This document shows, piece by piece, positions 43,385 through 54,759 of a stretch of DNA of 64,000 nt. The first letter of the stretch is position 1. Every line of letters begins with the position of its first letter. The position numbers were made by a program, and so were the translations under genes. A model generated the notes under the pieces. It was not told the origin of the DNA. It did no database searches and worked only from the letters and a program-made list of their open reading frames with translations. Origin of the DNA: Ridgeia piscesae (taxonomy: Eukaryota; Annelida; Polychaeta; Sabellida; Siboglinidae); NCBI GenBank assembly GCA_025642075.2, contig JAODUO010001721.1, forward strand, positions 1-64,000, given 5' to 3'.

Positions 43385-44095
43385 CAAATTCTTCTTCACT
43401 AATCAGGTCAGAATTCACTGCAACAAATACCCCTCCTCCTCCTCTCCGGTCTGCATTTCTGTCATTTCTATAAACATTCAAATTTGTCAGGGAAATATTC
43501 AGTGTCTGATATGCTATGACTAAGCCAAGATTCTGTGCCAATAATTATGTCTGGTTTTGTACTATCAATGAGTGATAAAAATTCAGCTTTCTTGTTCTTT
43601 AGTGATTGACAGTTTAGGTTGATGATTCTCAGTGGTTTTTTTAGTTTTGGGAATATGGGTGTAACTGTGCTGTTTCCTCTGATTGGAAGGTGAAGATGTA
43701 TGAAGTGGGGGTCTTATCCCAGCTGGTGGTGACGGAAGTTGAATGGAATTGTCATTTGAATGTGAGATGTGCGGATATATGTTTTCAGAATATTCAATGT
43801 CGTCGTAATTAAACAGGGTACTACTGAAATTTGGCATTCCGCATTTTAGACAGTTCCATGATGTGTTTGAGTTTTGCATTGTAGCATATATTGTGTCTCT
43901 AATGCTTTCACACTGTGTGTGGAACCAGGTGTTACAAGTATCACAACAAATTGCTTTGTGTTTCCAATTTACAGGTTTTTGACAGAAACCACAAGGATAT
44001 TTGGGTGCACTGGGGCCAGGATGTAGTTCAATGTCATTTGCCAGAACAAGAAGATATAACATAGATTTGGGAATTTGTTGGGGTTTGCTCTGGAT
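43385..44095 (-). mobile_element. LINE 5' part: PHD finger and start of endonuclease
   Basis: Minus strand 44,062-43,583 (159 codons) opens LVLANDIELHPGPSAPKYPC and continues with a PHD-type Cys/His finger: CGFCQKPVNWKHKAICCDTC, WFHTQC, then WNCLKCG. After a Ser/Pro-rich linker and a stop, 43,620-43,480 gives NLNCQSLKNKKAEFLSLIDS and PDIIIGTESWLSHS, the first endonuclease blocks. PHD fingers at this position are typical of CR1-type elements. The element breaks off near 43.39 kb, next to the gypsy fragment. Confidence 0.82.
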
Positions 44096-44099
44096 GCCC

Positions 44100-44955
44100 T
44101 TGGTTGGTGATGCAAGTTGATGGATAATGCCTTGATGAGAGACATTTCTGGTACTGATCTATTGATCAAAATTTCATGTGGAGTTTTACAATGGTTTTCT
44201 GTTCTGTTTTTAATCTCTGCAAAAGCAATCACGAGAAAAACAACACTTAGGTAAAACATCCTGTAAAATGTATGTAGTGTTCTTGATTGTCAAGAAGTGC
44301 AACAGCATGGATGGTACTGCTATGTGCTTAGTACAGGAACAAAAGGAATATAGTATAGAAGAAGTACTTGAAATGGAAATGTAGAGTCTTCGTCCCAGGC
44401 CTACATTGGGCACACAAAGAGCAGCACTGTTTATGAGGCCATGTTAGGCAGACCCAAGCCAGGAAATGTTTTTGTTTTAAAATGAAGAGTTATGCTAAAT
44501 TTAGTTTAACTTTTATGTCTATGTACCAGTCTCAGTGAAATTTAGCCGCTCGTACCTTGGTTATGATTTGTTTACTGAGCGATAATATAAGTAATCTAGA
44601 AGAAGTTTTAGTTTTAGAAGCAATTAGTGTATTTTTTATTATTTTGTGTTAATCAGGGGACACCAACTAATAATTTCTTACTAAGCACCTTACCGTAGTG
44701 TAAATCAAGTTAAAAACAAGTAAAATAATAAGATTAGTAAAGGATCGTTTAAAATGTTCCTGTTCGCGCCACCACCCTCGTTTTCTCGGTGGCTGATAGG
44801 CTTGTGGGGAGCCTATTCCATTGTCTTAGTGTTCCCGGGTAAAAGGAATGGTAAAGGGCTGGGTAGTCTGTCCTTGCATGTCAAAAACACTGGGCTCCCT
44901 GAGTTCTGGGGTCACTCCGTTGAAGATACTAGTCTATGGTGATGTCACCATGACC
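44100..44955. other. No recognisable feature
   Basis: Probably 5' sequence of the LINE above, plus spacer. Nothing recognisable. Confidence 0.4.
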
Positions 44956-44959
44956 GGTG

Positions 44960-45660
44960 TTGATGTTGTGAAGGAGACTTAGGCGGTTGTTTCCAGGCTT
45001 TCCCAGTGTAGCACCTTTAGGATGTCATCAACACATCCTGGTGTTCTGTTTGCGTAGTCGCTGCAGCAAAATCTGGCTGCTCGTCGCTGTACTCTCTAGT
45101 TAGCTGATGTCTTTCTGAAGATGGGGTCCCAAGCAGCAGAAATATGTTCCATAATGGGCCGTACCATGGTGGTTTAACAAATGGCCTTGACTTTGGTTGA
45201 GCAGTCATTGATGTTTTGTCGCAGGAAACCAAGGACTCTGTTTGCTTTCCCTGCCATTATTGCTGTATGTCTTGACCATGTTAGGTTGTCAGTGATTGAG
45301 ACGCCAATGTATCTACTTGTGTCGGATGTTTCTAGCATTTTGTTATGGATGGCATACGATGTTTCATGGGACAGTTTGGTTTCTTTGGCATTACTCTGAT
45401 GGCTGTGCACTTTCCTGGATTAAATTCCATCTGCCAGTCTTTCTCCCACTGTTCCAGTGATGACAGATCTGACTGGAGAGCCTGCTAGTCTCTGTTAGTA
45501 GTGATGCTCTTAAAGAGGAGGCAGTCATCTGGAACAGCTTGGTACGAGAGGAGCATACAACATTTGGAAGATCATTAATTTATGAAAGGAAAAGAAGAGG
45601 TTCTAAGACGGTGCCCTGGGGCACCAAAGTTTAGCCTTTGTTTTGTCACCCTGCAAGGGT
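44960..45660 (-). mobile_element. CR1/L2-like LINE RT C-terminal half
   Basis: Minus strand: VPQGTVLEPLLFLS (the VPQG motif), then PDDCLLFKSITTNRD (catalytic ADD changed to PDD), TSRYIGVSITDNLTWSRHTA, GKANRVLGFLRQNINDCSTK, VQRRAARFCC. Stops and shifts interrupt the frame. Only the portion from the catalytic motif to the thumb is present. Confidence 0.78.
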
Positions 45661-45954
45661 CACGACATCCTGTCTGCCGCCATCTTGTAATCCAAATATT
45701 TCATGATTTTTTGCTGTGTTTTTGCTTTATTACTGTCCGCTTTAAGAGGGACATATAACCAAAATATCTTCGCTGTCTGCTGTCCGCCTCAAATGTGGAA
45801 ATCAAATATAAAAGTGAATAAAATATTAAGATTCCCGGCAGAAAAGACGTCCCAAATGTTCCACATGTAATCCGATATTCAAAATCCACGGTGTAAACAT
45901 TTAAGTACTTATACATTCAAAGAATGTATTTTAGACCACTTTAAATGTAGTACC

Positions 45955-46225
45955 CGGGAGCCGCCATCTTCAGGGCGTCAACCGGAAGTCTATATTTTCC
46001 CAATATGTCACACAACAATTGTAAAACGTCAAAGTGTGTCGGTGTCACTGCAAATCTACACACAACCAAATTCAGTGAATTTCTGTATAGAACACCCAAA
46101 CCACCGCCATGCTTCTGCGATCGGTTGAGTTTCTTAAACTGCAACCCCGGCTGTGTTAGATCGTTGTCACTTGCGATCATCCCCGGACGACTATTGATAT
46201 TGGGCAATTTCAATTTTCACTTCGC
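45955..46225 (-). mobile_element. LINE endonuclease fragment
   Basis: Minus strand 46,213-45,941: IASDNDLTQPGLQFKKLNRS, QKHGGGLGVLYRNSLNLVV and THFDVLQLLCDI. This is the GGG-[VL]-x-YR block of APE-type LINE endonucleases. It may belong to the same element as the RT fragment at 44.96-45.66 kb. The overlapping plus-strand 124-codon frame is a shadow. Confidence 0.6.
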
Positions 46226-46587
46226 TGGGAGTAAGCCGAATAACGTAAATTCTGGCATCGGCAGGATTCATCAGCGTGTGACTGGTCCCAAGCACCTTTC
46301 CAGCCACAGTCAAATCAGCACACTTGATAAAAATCTAGCTCAATGGTGGATCTCCACAGTTTACAATGCAAACATCTAGAACTGGCTGAGCAAGCCATTT
46401 GTAAATGAGCACACACCAGTACACCTTATAAAATACCTAAATAGTGGACCTCCATACAGTTAACACCTCAAATTGGCCGGCCTCAGAAAGCTTCTTGGCT
46501 GTTTCACTACCTGGAAACATCTCCTTCACGACTTTCCTGTAATGGTCTGCCAGCAGAAACGATAGGTTGTGTGCGCTCTGCAACCAT

Positions 46588-48008
46588 GTTCACAAACAGA
46601 GATTCTGCAACAATCACCCGCCTGTTGATCTCCTGGTCCTTTGTGTTCACACAACAATCACCCACCTGGTGATCTCCTGGTCCATTGGGTTCACACAACA
46701 ATCACCTGCCTGGTGATCTCCTAGTCCTTTGGGTTCACACAACAATCACCCGCCTGGTGATCTCCTGGTCCTTTGGGTTCACACAACAATCACCCACCTG
46801 GTGATCTCCTGGTCCTTTGGGTTCACACAACAATCACCCACCTGGTGATCTCCTGGTCCATTGGGTTCACACAACAATCACCTGCCTGGTGATCTCCTGG
46901 TCCTTCGCGTTCACACAATCACCCGCCAGGTGATCTCCTGGTCCATTGGGTTCACACAACAATCACCCGCCAGGTGATCTCCTGGTCCTTTGCGTTCACA
47001 CAACAATCACCCGCCAGGTGACTCCTGGTCATTTGGGTTCACACAACAATCACCCACTTGGTGATCTCCTGGTCCTTGGGTTCACAAAACAATCACCCGC
47101 CATGTGATCTCCTGGTCCTTCAGGTTCACACAACAATCACCCGCCTGGTGATCTCCTGGTCATTTGGGTTCACACAACAATCACCCGCCTGGTGATCTCC
47201 TGGTCCTTCGGGTTCACACAACAATCATCCACCAGGTGATCTCCTGGTCCTTGGTTCACACAACAATCACTCGCCTGGTGATCTCTTGGTCCTTCGGGTT
47301 CAACAACAATCACCTGCCTGGTGATCTCTTGGTCCTTCGGTTCACACAACAATCACCCGCCTGGTGATCTCTTGGTCCTTCGGGTTCACACAACAATCAC
47401 TCGCCTGGTGATCTCTTGGTCCTTCGGTTCATACAACAATCACCTGCCTGGTGATCTCTTGGTCCTTCGGGTTCACACAACAATCACCCGCCTGGTGATC
47501 TCCTGGTCCTTCGGGTTCATACAACAATCACCCACCTGGTGATCTCCTGGTCCTTCGTGTTTACACAACAATCACCCGCCTGGTGATCTCTTGGTCCTTC
47601 GGGTTCACACAACAATCACCCGCCTGGTGATCTCTTGGTCCTTCGGGTTCACACAACAATCACCCACCTGGTGATCTCTTGGTCCTTCAGGTTCACACAA
47701 CAATCACCCACCTGGTGATCTCCTGGTCCTTCGGGTTCACACAACAATCACCCACCTGGTGATCTCTTGGTCCTTTGGGTTCACACAACAATCACCCACC
47801 TGGTGATCTCTTGGTCCTTCGGGTTCACACAACAATCACCCACCTGGTGATCTTCTGGTCCTTTGGGTTCACACAACAATCACCTGCCTGGTGACCTCCT
47901 GGTCCTTTGGGTTCACAAAACAATCACCCGCCGGGTGACCTCCTGGTCCTTTGGGTTCACACAACAATCACCCGCCTGGTGATTTCTTGGTGCTTTGGGT
48001 TCACACAA
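46588..48008. repeat. 44-bp minisatellite, about 32 copies, with internal palindrome
   Basis: Units read GGTTCACACAACAATCACCC plus GCCTGGTGATCTCCTGGTCC plus TTTG. Sites vary: CACCYGCC/CACCCACC, CTCCTGG/CTCTTGG, CTTTGG/CTTCGG. Each unit contains the inverted repeat ATCACC-CGCCT-GGTGAT. No long open frame persists. Confidence 0.96.
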
Positions 48009-48299
48009 AATTAAGTCGCACGATTGTTCACTTGAAACTCGATCAAGGTTCACGTGTTGTCACGTGGCGAATTGAATCATTTTGCCTCCCGCAGCAACAC
48101 TAAACTGGGAGCTACATGCATGACAAAAGCCATGTGACAATACTCTGTCCCTTCTACTTATCCAGTCCAGATCGGTGACCCACGTCTGGAGATATTTCTG
48201 AGCATTTCTTCTTTGAAAGCGATGCAGCCATCTTCATGCATGGTTTCGTCTTTGCTGGTGCCATATTGATCAGTGCAATGGTCGGCCCTAATCGTGGGC

Positions 48300-48850
48300 T
48301 TGTGTAGGTAGGTCAGGAATTGTGATTTGCTGTTGTGAGTTAATTCAAATTAATTTCATTAAAATGCCTGTTACGCTCTTCCGTTGTAAAAGTAAAAATA
48401 AAGTGGAACAACACTAATAGTACCTGAAATAAATTAGCATTTCGGGATGCTTGTATTATGATGTAGATAGCAGAATGTTTTTTAAACGGGGCATATACGT
48501 GGTAGTCTGACATGTAAGCAATGCAAAAAATTATGAAACTGGAGGACAGTTGGTAATCTGGAGATTTTGTCACACAGGCGTGAGAACGGGATATGGGTGC
48601 CAAACATTTCCATAATGCTGTAGGCTTAACAGATCTGCTCTCTTTGTTTCTGTCTGATCAGCTAAAATAGCCTTTTCTTTCTTGTGCTTTCTGGTTCTTT
48701 TCATCATTATGTTTTGTAACACTAAATTCCTGCATCATCTTCTGCAGTGACCAACTTTCTGGTGCAAGAGTCAACAGTCTGATCTTTTGCTGCCTGGTTA
48801 CATTTTTGAATGTCTTCCAGTTTTAGGAGACATTAATCTCTGAAGATCTC
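48300..48850 (-). pseudogene. Remnant of a TE-like orphan family ('LTLAPESWS' motif)
   Basis: Minus strand near 48,800 reads NVTRQQKIRLLTLAPESWSL, then QKMMQEFSVTKHNDEKNQKA and QERKG before a stop. From memory, 'KVQLLTLVP.SWS....EFFGVS.......EL..EKG' is a conserved N-terminal, helix-turn-helix-like block of a multi-copy invertebrate family. Downstream, 48,603-48,340 (MAPISRSHACVTKSPDYQL...) has no clear match. Dead copy; family identity is a memory-based call. Confidence 0.35.
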
Positions 48851-50500
48851 TGCAACTCTCACTGTCGCTGTCACTGTATTCATTCAGATTCACCTATTGG
48901 TAAGTCTAGTGCAGGGCACACTTAGCTTTGACTGCAGTGTGGAGCTGTTTCACTTTCTTGTTGCCATATGATAATTGATCACAGTGACAAATAGAGGTTT
49001 GATGGGTGTAGCATCCAAACAATGAGTGGTTTTATTAAGATGGTCAACTGTATCCTATCTTCCTTCCTTTTAAAACATGCATATATTTGAACATTGAAAT
49101 AACATTCATAACTTGTTACAATGAAAGTAGTTGCCCAGATGCGTAATACTTACAGCATGGGACTGCTTCTGACCCTTCAAAAATCTAAATCCTTTTTCAT
49201 GGTAGAACATGAAAATAGATAACAACTATCACACATATTGCTTGCAAATAGAGTAAAGTTATTGATCAATGCTGATTATCAAGTGTTGTTTTTGCAAGGA
49301 GTGCCTAATTTGAATCTGATATATTGGGGTGTGTTCATATGTTTACTAAGCTACACAGTATTTTATTATGTGCAGTGTTTCCCCTGGATAAAATGATGGG
49401 CGAGGTGGTAGAGAATGCTAATAATTAAAGCTGCTCCCTCCACTCATTTGCTAATCGCCAAACCAGTTCTTTTATGACCAGATGTGTAATGTGTTAATAG
49501 TTTAACTAGTATGCACAGTCAGTTAATTTTTAAATGCGTACTTGTCATTTTGTTATCGTAAAAAAAGAATCGCCATTACACCGGGTATAACTGGTGAAAC
49601 AATCAGCAGTTGCCGACGTCCTTTACTTTTTGGGTCACATGCTTTATGCGAGATCGACCTACTGCGGCATAATAACAAATCGCACGTGCTTTTGCGCGTC
49701 ATGACTGAGATTCCAAAGGCAAAGTGATTCTTCTATGAAGGTACGCATTAAGTGCATTAACGCAGTTAGCAACAAGAGCGAGTAGTCGGGGGCTAATCCA
49801 CTCTTGTGAACGTCTACTCGACGCGGATGATCTAACTTGTAAGATTATCAGTGTCACTGACAAGGCAAGCCAGTTGAGTTTGAATTGACAGTCACCATCA
49901 AATCAACATCGCTCGGCATCACTCAGCCAGACACAACCTGTGTTGATATGTACCGGTATTGTATTTCATAATTTGATTACGCAGGATCTTGTTAATAAAC
50001 TTAGTAATTGTGAAAGTACATATCCATAGAGAGTAGATGACGGGAGGGATGAAATGATATTGATATGGGGGACTGGTAGTAGGCACTGTATTTTTAGGGG
50101 GAGCATCCGTTATCTCGTTAACAGAACGTCAAACGGAGAATTACATTAATCACACAATTATTAAAACAGTGTTTTGCGACTCACATTTCAGTACTATTAC
50201 TGAATGTTGTTATTTCCATTACATTTTATGCAAAATAATTTTGATTTTTATGACAGCGATGATTGATCAAAATGTTAATACAATAGGTGGACACTATTAT
50301 ATCATGAAAGTATTACATGTAACATTCTTGCACTTGTTTCCATTGTAGTCAATGATGCCTGGCTGTAGTCTATGTGCCTGGTACCTTTCAACTCACACGT
50401 GCCAGCTGTTTTCAAATATTTATCAACATTTTCATCACAGCAGTATATGAATGCATAATATATTGAATTACTCTAAGTGGATAATGTGGTTTCTTTGGAG
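48851..50500. other. Intergenic; only the ~200-bp dispersed repeat recognised
   Basis: Apart from repeat member 2 (49,454-49,656), no gene, exon or TE end is recognised. Confidence 0.5.
49454..49656. repeat. Dispersed ~195-bp repeat, member 2
   Basis: Direct-orientation relative of 35,563-35,757, with shared blocks TGTGTAATGTGTTAATAGTT and ACACCGGGTATAACTGG. Contains a small insertion (CTAGTATG) relative to member 1. Confidence 0.85.
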
Positions 50501-50529
50501 ATCTCTACTGTATTGAATTAGACTTACAA

Positions 50530-50790
50530 GGTAAATTTCGAGTATCGAATAAAATAAAAATCTGGTATCGATTGATATCGAAGAATTCTGGTATCGAACC
50601 AGCAATATATCGATCGATATCGAAGAATTCTGGTATCGAACCAGCACTACTTCTGTTGCATACTGTGTTTCCACTGTGAACTGTGTTCTATGTGAATATT
50701 AGACATACAACATAAGTATCGAGTATCGAACAAAATTCATGTATCGATCGGTATCGAACAAAACCTGGTATCGAACCAGCACTACATGGC
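50530..50790. repeat. ATCGAT-rich repeat cluster
   Basis: Repeated blocks GATATCGAAGAATTCTGGTA followed by TCGAACCAGCA occur at about 50,574-50,606 and 50,617-50,648. Related GTATCGAACAAAA/TGGTATCGAACCAGCACTAC appears at 50,750-50,785. The unit is about 43 bp and includes the palindrome ATCGATCGAT. It looks like subterminal repeats of a DNA transposon. Confidence 0.6.
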
Positions 50791-52720
50791 ATCATTATTT
50801 ACTCCCAACTCTACTACCATGATGCATGTTTTTGTTTACTGGAATTGAATACATGCTTTTCTTTACAGGTCAACAAGAAACTGAACAATGCTTACTACCA
50901 CTAGTTCAACAAGTTAATATGCTATACAGGACAGTTGTATTTGTGGACAAGATTATACAACCATGAGCCGTGCAAGATGCTGCATATTAAATGTCAAGTA
51001 TTTGAATGTCGACCAAGTGAAGTGATCCCAGTTGTACTGTGTGTTGCATCATGACAGACTCCGCAGTACTGGTGGTGTGTACACTGGCTTCCATGCCAGT
51101 CAGATACCCTGACTGACTAGAGACCAATGCAGAATGCTGAGTGCTTGACATGCGAATATGGTGACGCCTGACTAGCTTTGCAGTTGGTGATGGAACGGTG
51201 GATGCCATGGTCTGTCAAACATGGCATAAGCCTTTGGCCAACCTCTCTCGACACTGTTAGACAGGTTCAACATTCTTTAGTGAACAACATCAGCTTGGAT
51301 ATCGATGACATTGTGTGAGTTCACTCTCTTTGATGATACTACATACCAGCTTCCTGGCATTTTACTGTACATCCGCATCTGCCTATACAAGAAACAAAGT
51401 GACAATTAACATGGCTCTGACATGTATGATATTTTATATGTGACGACACACTTAGCCAAAGTTAATACCATGGTAATATAATTGTTTTATTCATGTTATA
51501 AAATTTGCATGCCGACATTACTCAGACCTGTTATATTGAACATTTCTACTAATGTGGGAAACATTCCGCCACACTGAAATTAATATGTGAAAATACTAAT
51601 TGTACAAATGAAAAATATTCACCACTATCTCTAGCCAGTACTCTTCATAGAATTGAGTAAACATATCGCAATTGCACACGTAACTCTCAGCCACATGACA
51701 AGGACCCTGACTAGTTTAGCCACTTTTTATGTGTAAAGATACATAGCATTAAATAAAAAAATATCTACTGATTTAAAAAAAGTATAATCAAGTTACTTTA
51801 TGTAATATATTTATTATTTCTAAAGCACAATATCCAACACGGTCAAAGTGCTGTACATAATGTTATTATATGTACATACCCTTTGGTAGTATGTATATGA
51901 TATTTATTTACAGCATGTTTCTGTAACAATTGTGTGTGTTATGGGTGAACTCTTTGCAAAAATAAATTTCCAGAAATATGTTATAGTACGACAATTCTTT
52001 CATAATATTGAAAAATTTTCCCATTACATGTATGACATGTATCACTAAGCACATATTTGCTAAAGCTAATGTATTCTCTGTGAAAGGCATAATTTGAAAG
52101 CCTAATGAATGGAATTCATGTTTTTGAACAAATTAGTATTTGATATACCATGTGCTGGATGCTCGATGATATGAATATTTATAAAAGTAACTCTTTTTTA
52201 CATTTACCTAACACGTTTTCAATTTTTTTATTGCTGCTTTGCTTGTTATCTGATGAAATAAATACATATTTCAAGTGCAGTGATTGTACCTGTAGTTGTA
52301 CTTATATTGTGCTTGCCATTATTTTTTAGTCAATTTCATGAAATAGTTTTGGTAAAAAGTTTTTACTTTATGATGTCTTTACTTATATACAATTTAACAA
52401 GTATACCCACCCATTAATACACACAAATAAAATATCACATAGAGGGTCAGATTCAGAAATCGTCTTTAGGGCACAAAAACCTCTACTGGCCTTTGAAAGG
52501 GCAAAAAAAGGCAACGGTTTCGCTGCGTACACCTAATAGAGTTAATATAAAGTAAGAATTTCCACATATACTCAATTTTTAATGCCAGCCGTTTACCTGA
52601 AAAATATTTTTGAACATCCAACCATCGAAATACTATGAGCTACGCCATTGTCGACGAAGAATGATGTCACTACGCTTAGGCTTCTCCACAGATTAGTTAT
52701 TCATAAATCCGTCTGGAGGC
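50791..52720. other. No recognisable feature
   Basis: AT-rich. Short frames only; no motif, repeat or RNA recognised. Confidence 0.5.
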
Positions 52721-52723
52721 GCT

Positions 52724-54750
52724 GTGCGCAGAAAAAAATTTAAATGGCGTGTTTGTTATGGATTATCTAAAGCGGATCATTTAACGGATGCAGAAGTATC
52801 TGGATATAGATTCCAACCGCAAAGACAAAGGCACGTTTTGGAAGATACACTAGAGGCGAGTGACCACGAAAAGAAAGACACACGGGAAGCTGAACATACA
52901 AAAAAAAACTAGCAGAGACGGTGTCAACTGGTGGCGGTGCCGAACCAATTTGTTGATGCGGTGACAAGTTTGTCTGCTGTCATGAAATGGCTGCAACTTG
53001 GCAATGCGCGGAGCATATGATATTGATGAAGGTAAATATTAAGTTGTCTATTATTGTTATTGCTTAAATATTATTATCGTGAGGTCCGGACTGCGTAAAG
53101 ATCGTATTATTATGACAATCAAAATATGATCGCTTAGCTTGGGCCAGCCGGGTCACCTCAGTGACCTCAGGCTCAGGCTTGCCGCATTTAACTATTAGAC
53201 TAAGTCTAAGTATGTGTCACTTATTACGTTTTATGGTAATAACACATTTGTTAAGACTTGGTGGGGTTTATCATTTAACATAAATTGTATTGAATAGTTC
53301 CAATGAAATTAAATGAATCAGGTCCCACAATTGTGCAGGTATGTCTATTGTGGAAAACAATCCATACAAATGAATAGTCATTAGTCAATACCTTGCTGGT
53401 TTTTTGCATCCCCCAGGTGTGGACACCCATTACATTTGCAATAACAGCAGCTATATTGATTCATATATCATCATCTAAATGCACCGCCTACACAGCAATG
53501 GCAGGCAGTTACGATTATTTTATTTGAACATAAACTGCAGGGATATCTTCTCATCATGTTGCATGTGTCTTGTGGAGTCAAATATAAACATAGATAATGA
53601 GTTTGTTTCAAAGAACCCAGAGATATTAGTGACGAGATGAATACAGGAAATGTGTTAGAATTCATGCTTTGTGAAATTATGTTCATTCAGAATAATAATC
53701 CATGTTTGCAATGATTCACATAAATCATTTCTTAATGTTCGATTTTTTATTACAGGTCGACTGCTGTGTATTACGAAAAGTCAGATTTGAAATTCTCTGC
53801 TTCGAGCAACTGGTGCTTCGGAATGTATTGGTTGCACTGAACCATATACAGATAGATAACTGGCAACTAGATCCATCAACAAACAAGTAAGTATACTGTG
53901 CATATATTTTATATAATTATGTTGCAATAAACGTTAATGCATCAAATAAGAAGCAACAATACAACATCAAACAAAGTAGTACTATAAATAAAAAATAATA
54001 GTTATCATTACTTATAGATACAACACATGGAACCATTATGATTTTTATGTAGTGAAAATGGCAGGTATATTTGTGAACATAGTGCATAGTTCCTTCTACT
54101 GCCCAAAGAATAGAATGGATCATAGAGTAAAGTATAGTGCCTAGTCTTTTCACGATAATAATCTAATTGACATTTTCTCTGGTTATCCATTATGAGATGA
54201 CAACCCAAATATGTGAATGCAGGGACTGGTGTTGTCATTAGAGGCTTTAGACAAGATGTTTATGTTTGACAGCTTTCAGAATGGTTCAATCAAATTAATA
54301 AACATTTCTTGAGCTTACTAGCAATACCCTAATTCATTTTATTCCAAATTATAGAAATAGATCCTCAATGGTTTATAATGGCACACAGCGATTTAAAAGT
54401 GCATATTGTCAACATTAGATCCAATATGCTATAATACGGCCACAAATTTATTTTTGTTTTTTTAAAAAGCACCACATGTTTGAAATGGGGTGTGTCTTTA
54501 CATATATTTTAAATTAAAAGGATCATTGATTAATTTTCATCTTATTTACAATGTCATATGTATATTTATCTGAACACGTTTATTTCAGGTTGCTCAGGTG
54601 GGCTGTCTATAGGCAGTTTACTGGTGGGTTCACAGCAAGTTGGGCCATAGTGTTCATCGAATACTGCCAGCATGCACCAGCCACCTAATCAGGACAAAGT
54701 TCCCTGTCCTCGCTTGGAGAGCAGCACGAGGGATATCACTTTGCACTTGA
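52724..54750 (+). pseudogene. P2X7-cytoplasmic-domain-like cysteine-rich protein, three exons
   Basis: Exon A (52,724-53,031) encodes GYRFQPQ, an acidic/basic linker, NWWRCRTNLLMR and, after a 1-bp shift, DKFVCCHEMAATW; donor GT follows. Exon B (53,756-53,886, AG and GT present) encodes VDCCVLRKVRFEILCFEQLV and LRNVLVALNHIQ. Exon C (54,589-54,750) encodes KLLRWAVYRQFT and, after a second shift, WWVHSKLGHSVHRILPACTS, LIRTKFP, then a stop. Junction phases agree. The blocks 'C..C......CC.E', 'VCL...VL..AL', 'YRQF..W.H..LG...R.V.PAC....IR..FP' belong to the zinc-binding cytoplasmic ('ballast') domain of vertebrate P2X7, which occurs alone in many invertebrate multi-copy genes. Two or three frameshifts and lost Cys in exon A indicate a pseudogene. 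Function unknown in this context. Confidence 0.68.
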
Positions 54751-54759
54751 AGACTTGAC

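Noticed and set aside
46005..46379. 124-codon plus-strand open frame
   Set aside because: The minus strand encodes a recognisable LINE endonuclease block (HGGGLGVLYRNSLN); the plus frame has no motif.
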